A stretch of DNA of 64,000 nucleotides from Endobugula sp047636495 (GCA_047636495.1 JBLILH010000014.1:1-64000), one strand, 5' to 3'. Numbered from the stretch's first letter, positions 36,874-46,729 are shown. The notes: a model not told the origin generated them from the sequence alone. Program-made: numbers and translations.

Positions 36874-37573
36874 CTCCCGTCAGTAAAATAATGATTGTCG
36901 TTTTGATTATAGGGTAACCCATGGTGAAGGGTACACTTGGCTATTTTTTTACTCTGTACGGTATCGCTCATAGCGGCAATAACCCTCTATCTATCCATCA
37001 ATTTTTTTGCATAAGACACCAGGCTTGTCTCCGTTGTGTCAATAGCATGAAAAAATTACGGGTAAGCGCGATAACTTACGGACGTTAAGTCTACAAAGGG
37101 TTAGTGTGACGATTCAGGATTCGCAATATCGTGGAATTGATCCCATTGGAGGCTACTATCATGGAAAAAGTTATTGGATATCACATGTCACCGAATGAAG
37201 CAGCAATAAATTTAAAAACTTCAGAGAGAAAAGTGTAAAAGACAAGTTATTTTCCCTTAAACATATACACCCAGAGTAGATGAGTTTTTTAATATTAAAA
37301 CTAGGTCTGAATCTATTAAATAATGTAGATCAAGATCTTAAAAATAGATGGCGCGACTGACAATGAATATAGTGAAGTAGTTTGTCAAATTATAGTTGAC
37401 ATTAATCGTATTCACTCACGGTTATAACGACCAGTATCAATCATCCATATATATTTAATACACATTAAAAATACAAAAGGTAGTACTTTTTATTGAGTTT
37501 TTTTCGGCCAAAAATGAGAAAAGTCTGTTTTATAAGTAAGTCAGTTTTTTCTGCATAGCGGACACAACATCGA
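36874..37573. other. gene-poor interval upstream of the BON lipoprotein
   Basis: About 700 bases with only one candidate, the 25-codon frame at 37161-37238 listed separately. The rest is AT-rich with no recognisable gene. Confidence 0.4.
37161..37238 (+). CDS. tiny ORF with a perfect ribosome binding site
   Basis: A 25-codon frame (MEKVIGYHMSPNEAAINLKT and five more residues) is preceded by GGAGG at 37148-37152, eight bases from the ATG. The initiation signal is far better than chance would suggest. It may be a genuine small protein, a leader peptide, or the 5' stub of a decayed gene. I do not recognise it. Confidence 0.3.
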   Translation: MEKVIGYHMSPNEAAINLKTSERKV

Positions 37574-38046
37574 TTATACGGAGAATTTTAGAGGGAATAT
37601 TTTTTGTACAAAAAACTCCTCCGCTAGTGTCAAGACCTCTGTTTGAAGATGCGTGTTGCCCGATAAGGCGTTGGTGATTAGGCCGCTGGCCTCAGCCTTT
37701 TCGAGTGCATGCTGAGCCACTAATTCTGCGATGTTTTGAGAGATTATCAGTGTCGCTCGCACCTCGACCTCGTCGATTCTTCGATTCGTTCAAGCTTGCC
37801 TTCAACAATGATTTGCAGAGATTTCCACGTGAATTTCGAAGTCGAAGCATTGGCTCTTAAACTAAAAACAAAGCAGTTAGCAACAGATGCGACGAGCAGT
37901 CTCTCAGGAGATCAGCGCCTACCTTGTCCGTCAAATTCTAACGGCGCTGTTGATGCAATAGATTCAAACCCGTCGCATGAGATATTAACTTCTCCCTCTG
38001 GCTTGCCTGTTAGACTAACAGTGAAGTGGTGCGGGAAAGCTGGCAT
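37574..38046 (-). pseudogene. osmC-family pseudogene
   Basis: The minus strand starts at ATG 38046 (MPAFPHHFTVSLTGKPEGEV) and reads an OsmC/Ohr-like protein. At 37914-37912 a TGA stands where the family has Trp (GQGRR-stop-SPERLLVASVANCF; the family pattern is WSPE.LLVAAVADCF). The frame continues through FSLRANASTSKFTWKSLQII. After KLERIEE a frameshift near 37770-37800 is needed to reach EVRATLIISQNIAEL and the typical end ALEKAEASGLITNALSG. The active-site Cys is present in VANCF. Two lesions make it a probable loss-of-function copy of a peroxide or osmotic stress gene. Confidence 0.7.
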
Positions 38047-38118
38047 GGTAATTCTCCAGTCTGTAAAAACGCTATTCACTGCAGCTATTGTACTTGTATA
38101 GCGATAGGTATAAAAAAC

Positions 38119-38838
38119 TTAACTCGCGTCAACAGAGCCTAGCAAAGCTTGATAGGTGTTCGTCATATCCGTGTAGCACTTGCATGATGCTGCCTCTAAC
38201 CCGCAGCGATTAATTATATTTACTTCTCCACGGGCGTAATTAATTAAGCCTTTTCGGCGTAATTCACTCGCGGCAATACTGATGCTGCTTCTGCGCACAC
38301 CGAGCATGGAAGAGAGGACTTCATGGGTAATATAGAAACGATCCGAGTGCGCGCGATCATGAGTCATCAACAGCCAACGCGCTAATCGAGGCTCTATGTT
38401 ATGAAAATGGTTACAGGTTGCCGACTGAGATAATTGTGCAACAACGATAAATAAATAGTATTTTAAACGACGCTGTAATGTCGGGCTAGTATTGAGTAAT
38501 TGCTGAAATCGGGTTCTATTTATTCTTAGCGCGCTGCCACTGCCTTGCACCGCACCGTGAATGGCGACGACATCGACGTCTAGTATCAATGTCACACCCA
38601 ACATCCCTTCATTGCCAATTAAACTCATTTCAAGCGTTTGATGACTTTCAACGGATGCCGTAAGAGAAATAAAACCAGTAAGGGGGAAGTATACAAAGCG
38701 ATAGGGCTCGTTGGGATCACAAAGAACCTCACCCAATATTAATTCCACCTTCTCGCACGATGTAAGAATTTGCTGGTATTCTACGGGAGGTAAATTACTG
38801 AGTAGACGGTTGGATATCGGTGTCAGTGAGACCGGCAT
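38119..38838 (-). CDS. Crp/Fnr-family transcription regulator
   Basis: This 239-residue protein has a cyclic-nucleotide-binding-like beta-barrel in the N-terminal half (EVLCDPNEPYRFVYFPLTGF) and a helix-turn-helix domain near the C-terminus (MLGVRRSSISIAASELRRKG). It lacks the N-terminal cysteine set of Fnr, so it is unlikely to hold an iron-sulfur cluster. The ligand is unknown. It is paralogous to the gene at 39053-39808; both share PxxxxxxL-type barrel words and CxCY near the C-terminus (SCKCYTD). Confidence 0.85.
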   Translation of the reverse strand: MPVSLTPISNRLLSNLPPVEYQQILTSCEKVELILGEVLCDPNEPYRFVYFPLTGFISLTASVESHQTLEMSLIGNEGMLGVTLILDVDVVAIHGAVQGSGSALRINRTRFQQLLNTSPTLQRRLKYYLFIVVAQLSQSATCNHFHNIEPRLARWLLMTHDRAHSDRFYITHEVLSSMLGVRRSSISIAASELRRKGLINYARGEVNIINRCGLEAASCKCYTDMTNTYQALLGSVDAS

Positions 38839-38944
38839 TTACATGTCCTCAGCATAAGGCAAGCCGAAAAAGGCACGGGACAGATGCTGAACAATCCCGA
38901 TAAAGTATTATTAAACAGTAATACAGACATTGTCTGTTCGCTAT

Positions 38945-38997
38945 AACACATTCTATAACCGATTCTATTCCAAATAGTGTCGGTTATAGAATGTGTT
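38945..38997. repeat. 18-bp perfect inverted repeat between two Crp/Fnr genes
   Basis: AACACATTCTATAACCGA is paired with its exact reverse complement across a 17-base loop. It lies between the two same-strand Crp/Fnr paralogues. No T-run follows either arm, so it is either an atypical terminator or a protein-binding element. Confidence 0.7.
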
Positions 38998-39052
38998 GCT
39001 GGTTAGTTATCAGTAGGAAGTTTGTGCATTGGCTAAATGGACAGCCAGTCTT

Positions 39053-39808
39053 TTATAGTTTTTTTGTAGTGGAGCTTTGAGCAAAAATAGCAGGAGAGAC
39101 AGGCAGTAAACGATCGGTTTCTTTTTTGACAACAGCATAACACTCGCATGACAGCGCTTCGAGCTTATCTCTATCAAGAACCGTTATATGACCTCGAGAA
39201 TATTTGATAACGCCAAGTTTTTGTAGCTTGCCAGCGGCTTCGGTAACACCTTCGCGACGCACGCCCAACATATTAGCGATCAATTCTTGAGTCATACATA
39301 AGTCATTGTCTTGTAGACGGTCTAATGACAAAAGTAGCCAGCGACACAATTGTTGATCAATAGAATGGTGTCGATTACACGCTGCGGTTTGTGTCATCTG
39401 GGTGATCAACGATTGAGCATAGTGAAGCATCAATGTCATGATTTCTCCATGGTGATTAAATTCCTCCTTAAAGTCTTGGGTCTTCATTTTATAGGCGTAA
39501 CCGGCACTTTGAACGACCGCTCTACTGGGTGTACTATCACCTCCCATAAAAAGCGCAACACCGATCATACCGTCATTACCTACCACTGAAATTTCTGTAG
39601 ATGACCCATCTTCCATAACATATATTAGTGACACTATTGAATTGGTTGGAAAGTAAACGTGCCGCATTACATCCCCAGATTCGTACAAGACCTTCCCTAG
39701 CGGCAAAGAAATTAATTTAAGGTAAGGGTATAGGCGGTCTTGAATCTCCTTAGAGATCGTAGCTAACAAATGATTTTGTTGAGGCTTGGGGGCAGTAGGC
39801 ATAAACAT
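39053..39808 (-). CDS. Crp/Fnr-family transcription regulator
   Basis: This 251-residue paralogue of the gene at 38119 has an N-terminal sensor barrel (LGKVLYESGDVMRHVYFPTNSI) and a C-terminal helix-turn-helix (ANMLGVRREGVTEAAGKLQK). The C-terminus carries CECY. It lacks Fnr-type N-terminal cysteines. The two genes may come from an old duplication; identity between them is moderate. Regulated genes are unknown; the neighbouring stress-type genes are candidates. Confidence 0.85.
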   Translation of the reverse strand: MFMPTAPKPQQNHLLATISKEIQDRLYPYLKLISLPLGKVLYESGDVMRHVYFPTNSIVSLIYVMEDGSSTEISVVGNDGMIGVALFMGGDSTPSRAVVQSAGYAYKMKTQDFKEEFNHHGEIMTLMLHYAQSLITQMTQTAACNRHHSIDQQLCRWLLLSLDRLQDNDLCMTQELIANMLGVRREGVTEAAGKLQKLGVIKYSRGHITVLDRDKLEALSCECYAVVKKETDRLLPVSPAIFAQSSTTKKL

Positions 39809-40507
39809 CCATTAAATGATGGGAGGGGCGATAATATAAATTTTTGGAGGAACTAGCGCGATTCAAAGCGGAGATATGTCTGTTGACTTGGCCTACAGTA
39901 ACATTAAATATAACATCTATGTGCGATTTCGTACGGATATAAAAATTATATGACTTTAAATCTTGGACCTTAGCGCAGATTAGACGATGGAGCAGAAACC
40001 TACGCTAATAAACGGATAAATTTTTTTTACAATCATCATCTAAATACCGAAATATATATTTTATCAGTATTACTTTCCGTCAATCTTTTTATGAGAAATG
40101 CTACTTGAGAAAGAAACCAAACAACGTAACAGTGCAGTAGAGCCATGAAAGTCATCATTCCATACGGCGTTTTATAATTTAAAGTTTAGTTTTTTCAATG
40201 AGTTATGGACAAAAAACTGACCACTACATTGACCACTACATTGACTACTACAAAGTGCCGGTTCAAGCACCGCATCACACAAAAGAGTTAACCGGACGGC
40301 GATGTTATTCTAAACATACACACCACGCTATGTGCAGTAGCGTACAGACGCTCATGCGTCTGCTTGACAAAATTCATCAAGCGGTTATCTATGACAATCT
40401 ATATCTATTATAGAACCGTTAACACTCACTTAATAACACCTAATAAAATTTCATTACAGCATATGGTTGACTATATCGTTAGCCGGCCCTCACTAGGGAG
40501 CTATTAC
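39809..40507. other. intergenic region before the PRC-barrel gene
   Basis: No supported gene. A 12-bp tandem repeat (TGACCACTACAT, about three units at 40217-40251) makes an open frame at 40198-40413 look protein-like, but it has no ribosome binding site and overlaps the next gene region. Confidence 0.4.
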
Positions 40508-41359
40508 ATGTTAAGAAGCTTAAATGAAATCACTGGATACTCTTTACAGGCAAGTGATGGCAATATAGGGTGTTGCGAGGATCGTTTATTTGATGACAAA
40601 ATCTGGTTTTTCCGCTACATGCTCGCGGACACTAGCGCGGGGTTACCCAGTAGTAAAAACACCTTACCCAGTCCTATTTCTTTGAGTGAGCCGAACGTGA
40701 AGAACACTCAGTTGCCCGTGACGTTAACGCGCGAGTTGCTAGAGAATAATCCTCAGCGCGATGAGCATAAGCCAGTATCTCGCGAATATGAAACGAACTT
40801 TTTTGATTATTATGGCTATGGTTACTATTGGATAGGCGCAGGACCATGGGGATCTTCCGCAGCACCCATTGCACTGGCAAAAGTTACTCCCGATGCTAAC
40901 GTTACCGATGACGGCGAGCGGATTAAAGAGGTCTCAACAAAAGAGAGAGATTTACGTTATGCAAAAAAAGTCGAAGGTTATACCATTGAGTCTATTTATG
41001 GTGAAATGGGTCAAGTTGAAGACTTCGTGTTAAATGATGTGGACTGGACTATAGCGTATATTATTGTCAATGCTAGAAACTGGCTGCTCAGCGGTCGTAA
41101 AGTGTTAATAGTGCCTAGTTGGCTTTCATCTGTTAGTTGGGTTAAAAGAATGGTATCCATTAACTTAACATCCGAGAAGATTGAAGGTAGCCCCGAATAT
41201 GACCCCAGTAAACTTATAGACCCTGAATATGAAGTAACCTTCCATGATTTTTACGAAAAATTAAAAAAAATATCAATAGCGACGATAGTTAACATGATAA
41301 GTGAACGTGAATACATGAATTTTTATAAAGTAAAATATGTATTTTTAGAAGTAATCTAA
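40508..41359 (+). CDS. PRC-barrel domain protein
   Basis: I start at ATG 40508, 11 bases after GGAG, giving 283 residues beginning MLRSLNEITGYSLQASDG; upstream ATGs in frame lack such a signal. Two PRC-barrel domains are seen (about residues 5-60 and 155-215: EGYTIESIYGEMGQVEDFVL). They are joined by a linker with an aromatic YYGYGYYWIGAGPWG patch. The C-terminal 30 residues (KISIATIVNMISE) are not typical. PRC-barrel proteins of this tandem type occur next to stress genes; the function is not known. Confidence 0.75.
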   Translation: MLRSLNEITGYSLQASDGNIGCCEDRLFDDKIWFFRYMLADTSAGLPSSKNTLPSPISLSEPNVKNTQLPVTLTRELLENNPQRDEHKPVSREYETNFFDYYGYGYYWIGAGPWGSSAAPIALAKVTPDANVTDDGERIKEVSTKERDLRYAKKVEGYTIESIYGEMGQVEDFVLNDVDWTIAYIIVNARNWLLSGRKVLIVPSWLSSVSWVKRMVSINLTSEKIEGSPEYDPSKLIDPEYEVTFHDFYEKLKKISIATIVNMISEREYMNFYKVKYVFLEVI

Positions 41360-41471
41360 CCTGGCTAGTGCCCATTCATCATAGGAATGATTATTTTCAT
41401 TTCACCTTGCGACGAGCCATTTATGGATGGACACTAGCTAGCCTGTTAATATTATTGTAGAGTGAGAATAA

Positions 41472-41651
41472 ATGAATATTAGTGATGACAATGAGATTTT
41501 ACATAAGCCTGATATTGCGCCGGGATATACCCCTACCGAACTCCCACCGTTAAAACACCCGATCGAAATACCGCTATCAGATATCCCGATAGAAACACCA
41601 TCAGGACCGCCGACCAAAGAAATTCCTGAAATCCCTCCTAGCAAGCAGTAA
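41472..41651 (+). CDS. small proline-rich protein
   Basis: This 59-residue frame starts at ATG 41472, about eight bases after AGTGAGAA. It is acidic and Pro/Glu rich with a repeated pattern of PxEIP (HPIEIPLSDIP, IETPSGPPTKEIPEIPP). It is predicted to be disordered. It lies between the PRC-barrel gene and the next small gene on the same strand. Proline-rich small proteins of this look occur beside PRC-barrel genes, as I recall, but there is no named family. Confidence 0.5.
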   Translation: MNISDDNEILHKPDIAPGYTPTELPPLKHPIEIPLSDIPIETPSGPPTKEIPEIPPSKQ

Positions 41652-41733
41652 AGTGCGGTACGCTGGTTTAAAAAAATGAAAATTTTAGATGGCTACTTTA
41701 TCTAGCGTTCAACCATATTATGGAGACAATCAT

Positions 41734-41997
41734 ATGACAAATAGAGTAAATGATTCAGATGTTCCCAAGGTTAAATTATTCACCCGCCTTCTAAAAATTG
41801 AGCCGGCCTCTGTGGCTGCTATATCTCTTGCCATTACAGATATTAATAAGGCTTACGGGGTAGATCATATTGTCTTTGACAAAAAAACACAGGTTCTTAC
41901 AGTTTCATACGATTCATCACGTATAGAGATTGATAGCATAGAGAACGTTTTGATTAAGCATGACGTTAGTGTTAATCACGACTGGTGGACATTTTGA
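41734..41997 (+). CDS. small protein with possible HMA-like fold
   Basis: I place the start at ATG 41734, nine bases after GGAG, giving an 87-residue protein (MTNRVNDSDVPKVKLFTRLL). The pattern beta-helix-beta-beta-helix-beta, with VDHIVFDKKTQVLTVSYDSS and SIENVLIKHDVSVNHDWW, resembles a heavy-metal-associated ferredoxin-like fold. The CxxC metal motif is absent, so metal binding is not predicted. The function is unknown. Confidence 0.55.
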   Translation: MTNRVNDSDVPKVKLFTRLLKIEPASVAAISLAITDINKAYGVDHIVFDKKTQVLTVSYDSSRIEIDSIENVLIKHDVSVNHDWWTF

Positions 41998-42646
41998 TCC
42001 TAGTGATATTTGTTTTTCGGTCAAAAGATCAAAGATACCTTACCGCATGATTACATCACGGATATAAAATCTATAATCATCTGTAAGAGAGCACGATGTA
42101 AAATTAAAAATTAGACAATCTACCGTCTCTTGAAACACCGAAGCCATATTGATTGCGCAAGTCCCTAGCTAACTTTACTACGTACAAATAAGACAGATAC
42201 TATTTTTATCTTTACATCTAATAAAATTTACCACTACTGCCGCGCTATTTTTTTTGATATTTATGACAATCCCAACTGAGTTAAAGGCTAATTAACTTAA
42301 CAGTGCGTTGGAAGGGTGCAGGGTGAAGGACATAAGTTATGCTTGTCATTTTACACAGCGTTTCTGGTTGACCCAGAATCTAAAGCGCTTAATAATTTCT
42401 GGGTTTTGGATTATCCGTCCATGGGATGAAAATCATGTTACACATGCACTGTATCTTGCCATGAATATAGAACTATTTTAATCCTGGCGGACGCGCAGTA
42501 AATATTTTTGCGCCTGCGAATCTCATTTTTTCACCTCAGTAATATCTTAGCGATAACACGCTTTAAACAGCCGGTAATGAGGAAACAATTGAGTCTATAA
42601 ATACTCAATTTTGAGTCAATCAATATGTATAAAGGAAATAACTATT
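41998..42646. other. intergenic region before hflK
   Basis: No gene is visible in about 650 bases. An imperfect hairpin with arms ACCCAGAA and TTCTGGGT at about 42371-42407 could be a terminator. The region should contain the hflKC promoter. Confidence 0.4.
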
Positions 42647-43624
42647 ATGGATAAAAAAAATATTCAACTATCAGATATACTTAGATCCCCACGTCAAATA
42701 GGCTCCGGCATAGCAATAGCCTTGTTCGTTTATCTAATCTTCAGCAGTTATTACACTGTTTCAGCAGAATCTGTCGGTATTGTTCAGCGCTTCGGCAATT
42801 ACCATTCAGCAGTAGACCCAGGTTTACATTTCAAAATTCCTTTTGGCGTTGATAGCGTCACCGAGGTGCCTATTAAAAGGCAATTAAAAGAAGAATTTGG
42901 CTTTGGTACTCCTGGCGCAACTTACACACAACAAATAGCCAATCCGCAGGAATGGAGATTGGAAACAACCATAGTCACTGGCGATTTAAATACTGCTTTA
43001 GTGGAATGGGTTATTCAATTTCGTATTGAAAACGCCTTCGATTTTTTGTTTAAGGTGCGTGATCCAGGTGCAGCGCTTCGTGATATATCAGAATCAGTGA
43101 TGCGCGAGGTCGTAGGTGATAGAACTGTCGATGAAGTACTTACCATTGGAAGACAAGGCATTGAAGCCACTGCTCAGGTAAAAATGCAAGAGGTTACTAA
43201 TCTTTATCAAATGGGTTTACGCATAGATCAGGTCCAACTAAAAAATGTGAACCCACCCAAACCAGTCCAGGCATCATTCGATGAAGTGAATGAAGCCAAG
43301 CAGGAACGAGAACGGATGATTAACGTTGCGCGTGGTGAATATAATAAAGCCATACCCAGAGCAAAAGGTAGGGCAGACCAAAAGGTACAGTCTTCAGAGG
43401 GTTATGCTATACAGCGCGTTAACGAAGCGCAGGGTGATTCGAATAAATTTAACGCCTTATTAGTGGAATATATAAAAGCACCTGCAGTCACCAAGCGCCG
43501 AATATATTTAGAAACTATGGCCGAAGTTTTACCCAAAGTAACAAATAAGGTGATACTCGACGACAAAGCAACGTCTATTTTACCTCTGCTTCAGCTTAAT
43601 AAAATGACAGGAGATGTAAAATGA
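42647..43624 (+). CDS. hflK: HflK-type SPFH protein, accessory copy
   Basis: This 325-residue membrane-anchored SPFH/prohibitin-domain protein has one N-terminal helix (about residues 18-38) and a long C-terminal coiled coil (EAKQERERMINVARGEYNK). HflK with HflC forms a cage around the FtsH protease. Typical words are VGIVQRFGNY, DPGLHFKIPFG and VGDRTVDEVLT. I start at ATG 42647 (after AAGGA), not 42611. It is not beside hfq-hflX, the usual place, so it is probably a second, accessory pair. Confidence 0.8.
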   Translation: MDKKNIQLSDILRSPRQIGSGIAIALFVYLIFSSYYTVSAESVGIVQRFGNYHSAVDPGLHFKIPFGVDSVTEVPIKRQLKEEFGFGTPGATYTQQIANPQEWRLETTIVTGDLNTALVEWVIQFRIENAFDFLFKVRDPGAALRDISESVMREVVGDRTVDEVLTIGRQGIEATAQVKMQEVTNLYQMGLRIDQVQLKNVNPPKPVQASFDEVNEAKQERERMINVARGEYNKAIPRAKGRADQKVQSSEGYAIQRVNEAQGDSNKFNALLVEYIKAPAVTKRRIYLETMAEVLPKVTNKVILDDKATSILPLLQLNKMTGDVK

Positions 43625-44565
43625 ATAAATATAGCTACCTAGCCATTGCTCTATTGTTGCCTTTGTTCGTCGTCGGCTACGAGTCCTTGTATCGCGTCGA
43701 TGAAACAGAGCAGGTCATTATCACCCAGTTCGGTAAGCCAGTCGGTGACGTTGTTACCGACGCAGGTTTGAAAATGAAGGTGCCTTTTGTACAAAAAGTA
43801 AACCGAATTGAAAAACGCATTCTATTATGGGATGGCGATGCTAATGACATGCCAACAAAAGATAAACTCTATATTACGGTCGATACTTTTGGCCGATGGC
43901 GTATCAAGGATCCTCTCCAGTATTTTTTACGACTAAGAGATGAGCGCAGCGCCCAGTCAAGACTAGAAGATATTCTTGGCAGTGAGACGCGTAATGCGGT
44001 CGCTAGGCACCAACTGATAGAAATCATTCGCACTACTAAAGGAAGAGCGCCTGAGGTTGATCCACATTTGATCGCCGCTGACACGGGTAGACTTTTACCC
44101 ATAAAACGAGGGCGCCATCAAATAGAAAAAGATATCCACTCAGCCGCATCAGGTAAACTATCGGAATTTGGTATCGAATTATTAGATATCCGATTTAAGA
44201 GAATTAATTATAATGACAGTGTTAGACAAAAAATATATGCAAGAATGATTAGCGAACGCCAACAAATTGCCGAACGATTTCGCTCTGAGGGCGCGGGTGA
44301 AGCGGCAAAAATTATTGGTAGTAAAGAAAAAGAACTGCAACGCATAGAGTCTGAAGCCTATCAAAAAATTCAAACTATTCAAGGTGTTGCTGACGCAAAA
44401 GCAACAGGGATTTATACGTCGGCTTACAATCAATCAAAGGACTCGCAAGCATTGTACCAATTCGTTAAGACGCTAGAAACTTATCAGCGTATTATCGATG
44501 CGAATACCACGTTGGTGCTAACGACAGATAGTGATATTTATAGCTTGCTCAATGGTATCGATTAA
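43621..44565 (+). CDS. hflC: HflC-type SPFH protein, accessory copy
   Basis: HflC partner of the preceding gene: 314 residues, one N-terminal helix, SPFH domain (TEQVIITQFGKPVGDV) and coiled C-terminal part (RQQIAERFRSEGAGEAAKI). Its start overlaps the end of the HflK gene by four bases, so the two are translationally coupled. An insert near residues 140-160 (DPHLIAADTGRLLPIKRGR) is longer than I expect for core HflC. The pair lies in the stress-gene region, next to a decayed nhaA. Confidence 0.85.
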   Translation: MNKYSYLAIALLLPLFVVGYESLYRVDETEQVIITQFGKPVGDVVTDAGLKMKVPFVQKVNRIEKRILLWDGDANDMPTKDKLYITVDTFGRWRIKDPLQYFLRLRDERSAQSRLEDILGSETRNAVARHQLIEIIRTTKGRAPEVDPHLIAADTGRLLPIKRGRHQIEKDIHSAASGKLSEFGIELLDIRFKRINYNDSVRQKIYARMISERQQIAERFRSEGAGEAAKIIGSKEKELQRIESEAYQKIQTIQGVADAKATGIYTSAYNQSKDSQALYQFVKTLETYQRIIDANTTLVLTTDSDIYSLLNGID

Positions 44566-44994
44566 GGGTGATTGATTGTCATGTAAATAATTTTTTTCTT
44601 TAATCATCGCTGTTTTGCTAACTATTTTTTTGTGACGAGCTTAATCCGGCATCCAGTCACTTATTAAAATACTGGGTTCTGGGTCAGAAATAACCATTGC
44701 CCCGAATGGCGAGACTAAATGATCATTTTCTCGTTGCTACAGTTAGTTTTTTCGTCACCATCATCAGATAATTTTTACCGTAGATACTAAAAAATTAATC
44801 AGGCAGCAATGCTTTCTACTGTAACAATCAGTACTATATAATTTCAGGTTTATTGGCTAATAGATAGGTATTAACTGACTACCGACAGAATAAATCGTAT
44901 CTTTACAGTCATCATGCTGCAAACCTGAATTCTCTACTGCAACTAATTCCTCAACGTTTGATCGATGCAACCTTACCCCACCCACACGTTTCAA
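44566..44994. other. intergenic region after hflC
   Basis: No gene is visible; a partial terminator-like AT-rich stretch follows hflC, and the region ends at the TTAA that flanks a MITE-like element. Confidence 0.4.
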
Positions 44995-45186
44995 TTAAGG
45001 GCATCTCTAAAAGCTTACTTTCCCCGCGATTCTTGCGTCGCCTAATGGCGCCTACTTTTGGTGGCTCCGTGCTCGAATCCTCATGTATACCCTATACACT
45101 GCGGTTCTGCTGTCAAGCGACACCGAGATCCACGTGGTGCCTTTTTGAACTCATGAAAAAACCACTGTTTGCAGAGTTGCCCTTAA
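44995..45186. mobile_element. MITE-like element flanked by TTAA
   Basis: A unit of about 184 bp has inverted ends GGGCATCTC... and, in reverse at the right end, GGGCAACTC. TTAA is directly repeated on both sides (44995-44998 and 45183-45186), consistent with a 4-bp target duplication. It has no coding capacity for a transposase. The interior shares CGTCGCCTAATGGCGCC with MITE-like copy 2 at 28377-28563. It lies directly upstream of, or within the 5' end of, the nhaA pseudogene. Confidence 0.6.
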
Positions 45187-46595
45187 GGACATTAACCACG
45201 TCAGAACCCCGAATAGGAAATGATGAACGCAATCATGTGCCATTAGACCGGAGCTTCAAAAAAATATTGACTCCCTTTGATATTTTTCTCTGCAGTCAAT
45301 CTTCGACCGCTATTGTTATGTTATTAGCGTCGCTGCTTGCTTTATTTCTAGCCAATTCACAGTACAGCAATCTGTATGAATCGATTAACCCATTATCTTT
45401 TTGAATTGCCTTGTAAGATTGGAGTGTGCATTACTCACTGCATCAACAGGTGAATGACCACTCAATGGTGTTGTTTATTTCGTGCTGGGCTTAGAGGTTA
45501 AGCATGAATGTCTAGTAGGTGACTTGAGCAGTATTCGCCATGCCAGCTTAGTGATCTGTATGACACTTGGAGGAATGTTAGTCCCTACAAGTATTTACTT
45601 ATGGGTGATTAGCGCAGGCATCCTGTGGGCAGACCTTATTTTCACAGCCGCCTCTCGCGGTTGGGGCATTCCGATGGCAACGGATACCGCTTTTGCGCTA
45701 GCTATTCTTGCTTTACTAGGAAGTCGTGCGTCAAGAGTCACCGCTTTGGTGTTGTCTGCACTAGCAATTATTGATGATATTGGTGCGGTAGTGGTTATTG
45801 GTTTTTTTACACAGAACAGATCCATACGCAACCACTAGTGATTTTGACACTTGTCTTGCTGGCTCTATTTACCGGTAATCTAGTGGGTGTTCGTATTCCC
45901 TTATTTTACGGTGTCGGCGGTGTACTGCTGTTATTCTCCATTCGGGTGTTCACGCAACGACAGCGGGTATTTTAGCGGCACTGTGTGCGCCGACAAAAGC
46001 CTATGCAGAAACGAGTTGGTTTGTGCGTAAAATGAGTCGATTGGTCAATCGGTTTGAAGAGATAGATCATCCTGATTGATCATTTTTGAAGAGCAAGACC
46101 AACATAAACTAGTCGAAGAGGCGCAACAGTTTGCGGTGAAAACGACGACCCCTGTACAGTATTGGGAGGCATGGCGCGCGTGATAGTCCTAATAGTTTTT
46201 CCACTGTTTACTTTCCTTAATGCGGGTGTTGTAATATATTCCATCCCATATTATTGTACGCTCCCCAGTTATGGTGGGCACTGGTTCTGGGTAAGGCGAT
46301 GGGTGTCAAACTGTTTACCTGATTGGGAATTCGTCTGGGTATTCCACATCTTCCACCAAAGCTTAATTTTGCACATATAATAGGGCTTAGTTTGCTAGCG
46401 AGTATCGGCTTTACTCTGTCGCTGTTTATTACCGCTCTGGCGTTTAAAGATCCCCCTTTATTAGCCCAGGCTTAAGTAGGTATTCTTGCGGGTTCATTAG
46501 TGGCGGGGATATGGGGTGCTATCATGTTTGTTACCCCTGATAAAATGAATAATCGACCATCGAAGATCATCGTTAATTCACTCGACTTTAAATGA
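45153..46595 (+). pseudogene. nhaA: decayed Na+/H+ antiporter gene nhaA
   Basis: Pieces of NhaA are found in all three plus-strand frames. One near 45245-45404 is RSFKKILTPFDIF. Another at 45479-45838 carries GLEVKHECLVGDLSS, GWGIPMATDTAFALAILALLGSR and ALAIIDDIGAVVVIGFF. A third near 45823-45940 is HTQPLVILTLVLLALFTGN. A fourth near 45938-46077 is HSGVHATTAGILAALCAPTKA. Later pieces include VFPLFTFLNAGV and LSLLASIGFTLSLFITALAF. At least four frameshifts and three stops are needed to join them. The two conserved membrane aspartates (AIIDDIG) remain. The 5' end appears disrupted by the MITE-like element. It was probably a full antiporter. Confidence 0.85.
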
Positions 46596-46729
46596 ATCCT
46601 GAGTTCATACAGTATTCTCAACATTTGACAATAAGTCGCCTGTTGTTATTGCAAACAAACCACCTGGCGGCCTACATTCTTTGAATGCCGATCGCCAATA
46701 TAGTCATGATTTCTTTAACGAGGTGAACC

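Noticed and set aside
40198..40413. Open frame upstream of the PRC-barrel gene
   Set aside because: Its protein-like look comes from a 12-bp tandem repeat; it has no ribosome binding site and overlaps the next gene region.
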